NCBI GenBank assembly: GCA_025059415.1
Contig: JANXDQ010000024.1
Location: 1 to 14,820 of the forward strand
Length of the DNA: 14,820 nucleotides
Source of the DNA: Aigarchaeota archaeon
GTDB taxonomy: Archaea; Thermoproteota; Nitrososphaeria_A; Caldarchaeales; Wolframiiraptoraceae
Reading direction: 5' to 3'
Below are positions 14,155 through 14,820 of this stretch, in pieces. Made by a program: the position numbers and the translations under genes. The number at the start of each line of letters is the position of its first letter. The first letter of the stretch is position 1. The notes below the pieces were generated by a model. That model saw nothing but the letters and a program-made list of their open reading frames with translations, made no database searches and was not told the origin of the DNA.

Positions 14155-14727
14155 ATGTCCAAAACCCCAGAACCCACAATAGAGATACAAAATGTGGTGG
14201 CCTCAGTAACGATTAACCAGAAACTAGACCTAACGCAGATCCAAAAAGCCTTCCCAGAGACAGAATATAAGCCAGCACAATTCCCAGGACTAGTATTCAG
14301 ACTAGCAAAACCAAAAACAGCAACACTAATCTTCTCATCAGGAAAAATGGTATGCACAGGAGCAAAAAGCGAACAAGAATCAATAAAAGCAGTACAAACA
14401 GTAATCAAACTACTCGAAAAAGAAGGATTCCTAATCAAACACGAACCAATAATCGAAATACAAAACATCGTCGCATCAATCGACCTACACGCAAAAATAG
14501 ACCTCGAAAAATCAGCCACAAAACTCGAAGCAACCATGTACGAACCCGAGCAGTTCCCTGGTTTGATTTATAGGATGGGTGAGCCTAAGGTTGTTATTTT
14601 GATGTTCGCGAGTGGTAAGCTTGTTTGTACGGGGGCTAAGACTGAGCGGGAGGTCTTCGAGGCGGTCTATAAGCTGAAGCGCATACTAGAGGAGAATAAT
14701 CTGATTACTTACGTGACTTCACGATAA
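14155..14727 (+). CDS. tbp: TATA-binding protein (TBP)
   Basis: General archaeal transcription factor that binds and bends the TATA box and recruits TFB and RNA polymerase. It has 190 residues in two imperfect direct repeats (about 9-94 and 99-185), each with the pattern EIQN-VAS, QFPGL, FSSGK or FASGK, and VCTGAK. The four DNA-intercalating phenylalanines are present: Phe43, Phe60, Phe134, Phe151. The protein looks normal and intact. Its DNA does not: codons 43-131 end in A or C without exception apart from two Met ATGs, and from codon 132 (14548) 29 of 31 codons end in G or T. The bias fades toward both ends of the gene. It is the only plus-strand gene in the window, divergent from hisG. 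The ATG is preceded by a GGCTGAG that could be a weak ribosome site. Confidence 0.96.
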   Translation: MSKTPEPTIEIQNVVASVTINQKLDLTQIQKAFPETEYKPAQFPGLVFRLAKPKTATLIFSSGKMVCTGAKSEQESIKAVQTVIKLLEKEGFLIKHEPIIEIQNIVASIDLHAKIDLEKSATKLEATMYEPEQFPGLIYRMGEPKVVILMFASGKLVCTGAKTEREVFEAVYKLKRILEENNLITYVTSR

Positions 14728-14820
14728 AAAGAGGAAATATGGATCAGCGATTTCGTTTACTTTCAACTTTACACCAAAAGAAACTATGTTTATTCAGTAT
14801 TCCTCATATTTTGAAAGGTC
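14728..14820 (+). terminator. T-rich tract after tbp, possible terminator
   Basis: No gene is visible after the tbp stop. The plus strand has clustered T-runs (TTTCGTTTACTTTCAACTTT, about 14750-14769), the pyrimidine-rich pattern archaeal RNA polymerase often terminates on. There is no hairpin. The window ends before the next gene. Confidence 0.35.

Noticed and set aside
14106..14537. 143-codon ORF antisense to tbp
   Set aside because: It ends its open reach at the composition switch and is a shadow of the A/C-only third positions of tbp.
14155..14727. tbp as a tandem gene duplication or a fusion of two genes
   Set aside because: The two internal repeats are the normal saddle architecture of every TBP. 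The composition switch at codon 132 does not fall at the repeat boundary.

Overview
The window comes from an archaeon. It carries a TATA-binding protein gene, two copies of the archaeal purine enzyme PurP, TATA boxes placed for leaderless transcription, and Shine-Dalgarno sites of the GGAGGTGA type with many TTG and GTG starts. A member of the Thermoproteota/TACK group seems likely, but nothing seen here fixes the lineage.

Layout. Nearly all genes are on the minus strand. From right to left these are: (1) a histidine operon, hisG-hisD-hisC-small ORF-hisB-hisH-hisA-hisF-hisI (13512 to 6844), packed with 4-base overlaps or gaps of 1 to 15 bases; (2) a 294-base gap that appears to hold a broken small gene and the promoter of the next unit; (3) an ECF-type vitamin/nucleobase importer, ecfS-ecfA(fused double ATPase)-ecfT (6549 to 3802), followed directly by two phosphoribosyltransferase-fold genes, the second with an N-terminal helix-turn-helix; (4) a tandem purP pair (2364 to 128) with its own leaderless promoter. 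The only plus-strand gene is tbp, at the right edge (14155-14727). It is divergent from the his operon across a 642-base gene-free region.

How the genes work together. The his operon encodes every step from PRPP+ATP to histidinol oxidation except phosphoribosyl-ATP pyrophosphatase (hisE) and a histidinol-phosphate phosphatase, neither of which is seen here. HisH/HisF releases AICAR. AICAR is the substrate of PurP, so the histidine and purine blocks are metabolically linked. The ECF importer beside two PRTase-fold proteins and purP suggests uptake or salvage of a nucleobase-like compound with PRPP-dependent control; this is inference.

Main oddities. (a) An extremely sharp strand-composition switch lies inside tbp: codons 43-131 use only A or C in the third position (apart from two Met), then codons 132-162 use almost only G or T. 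The A/C-rich tract continues left through the gene-free region to about 13595. (b) The ecfT frame reaches the conserved family N-terminus only if it starts at a CTG behind a perfect Shine-Dalgarno. (c) The first ATPase half of the fused EcfA lacks canonical catalytic residues. (d) The second PurP has lost ATP-site residues. (e) An unrecognised 60-codon ORF sits inside the his operon. (f) hisE is missing from the end of the operon. No CRISPR array, insertion sequence, tRNA or rRNA was seen.
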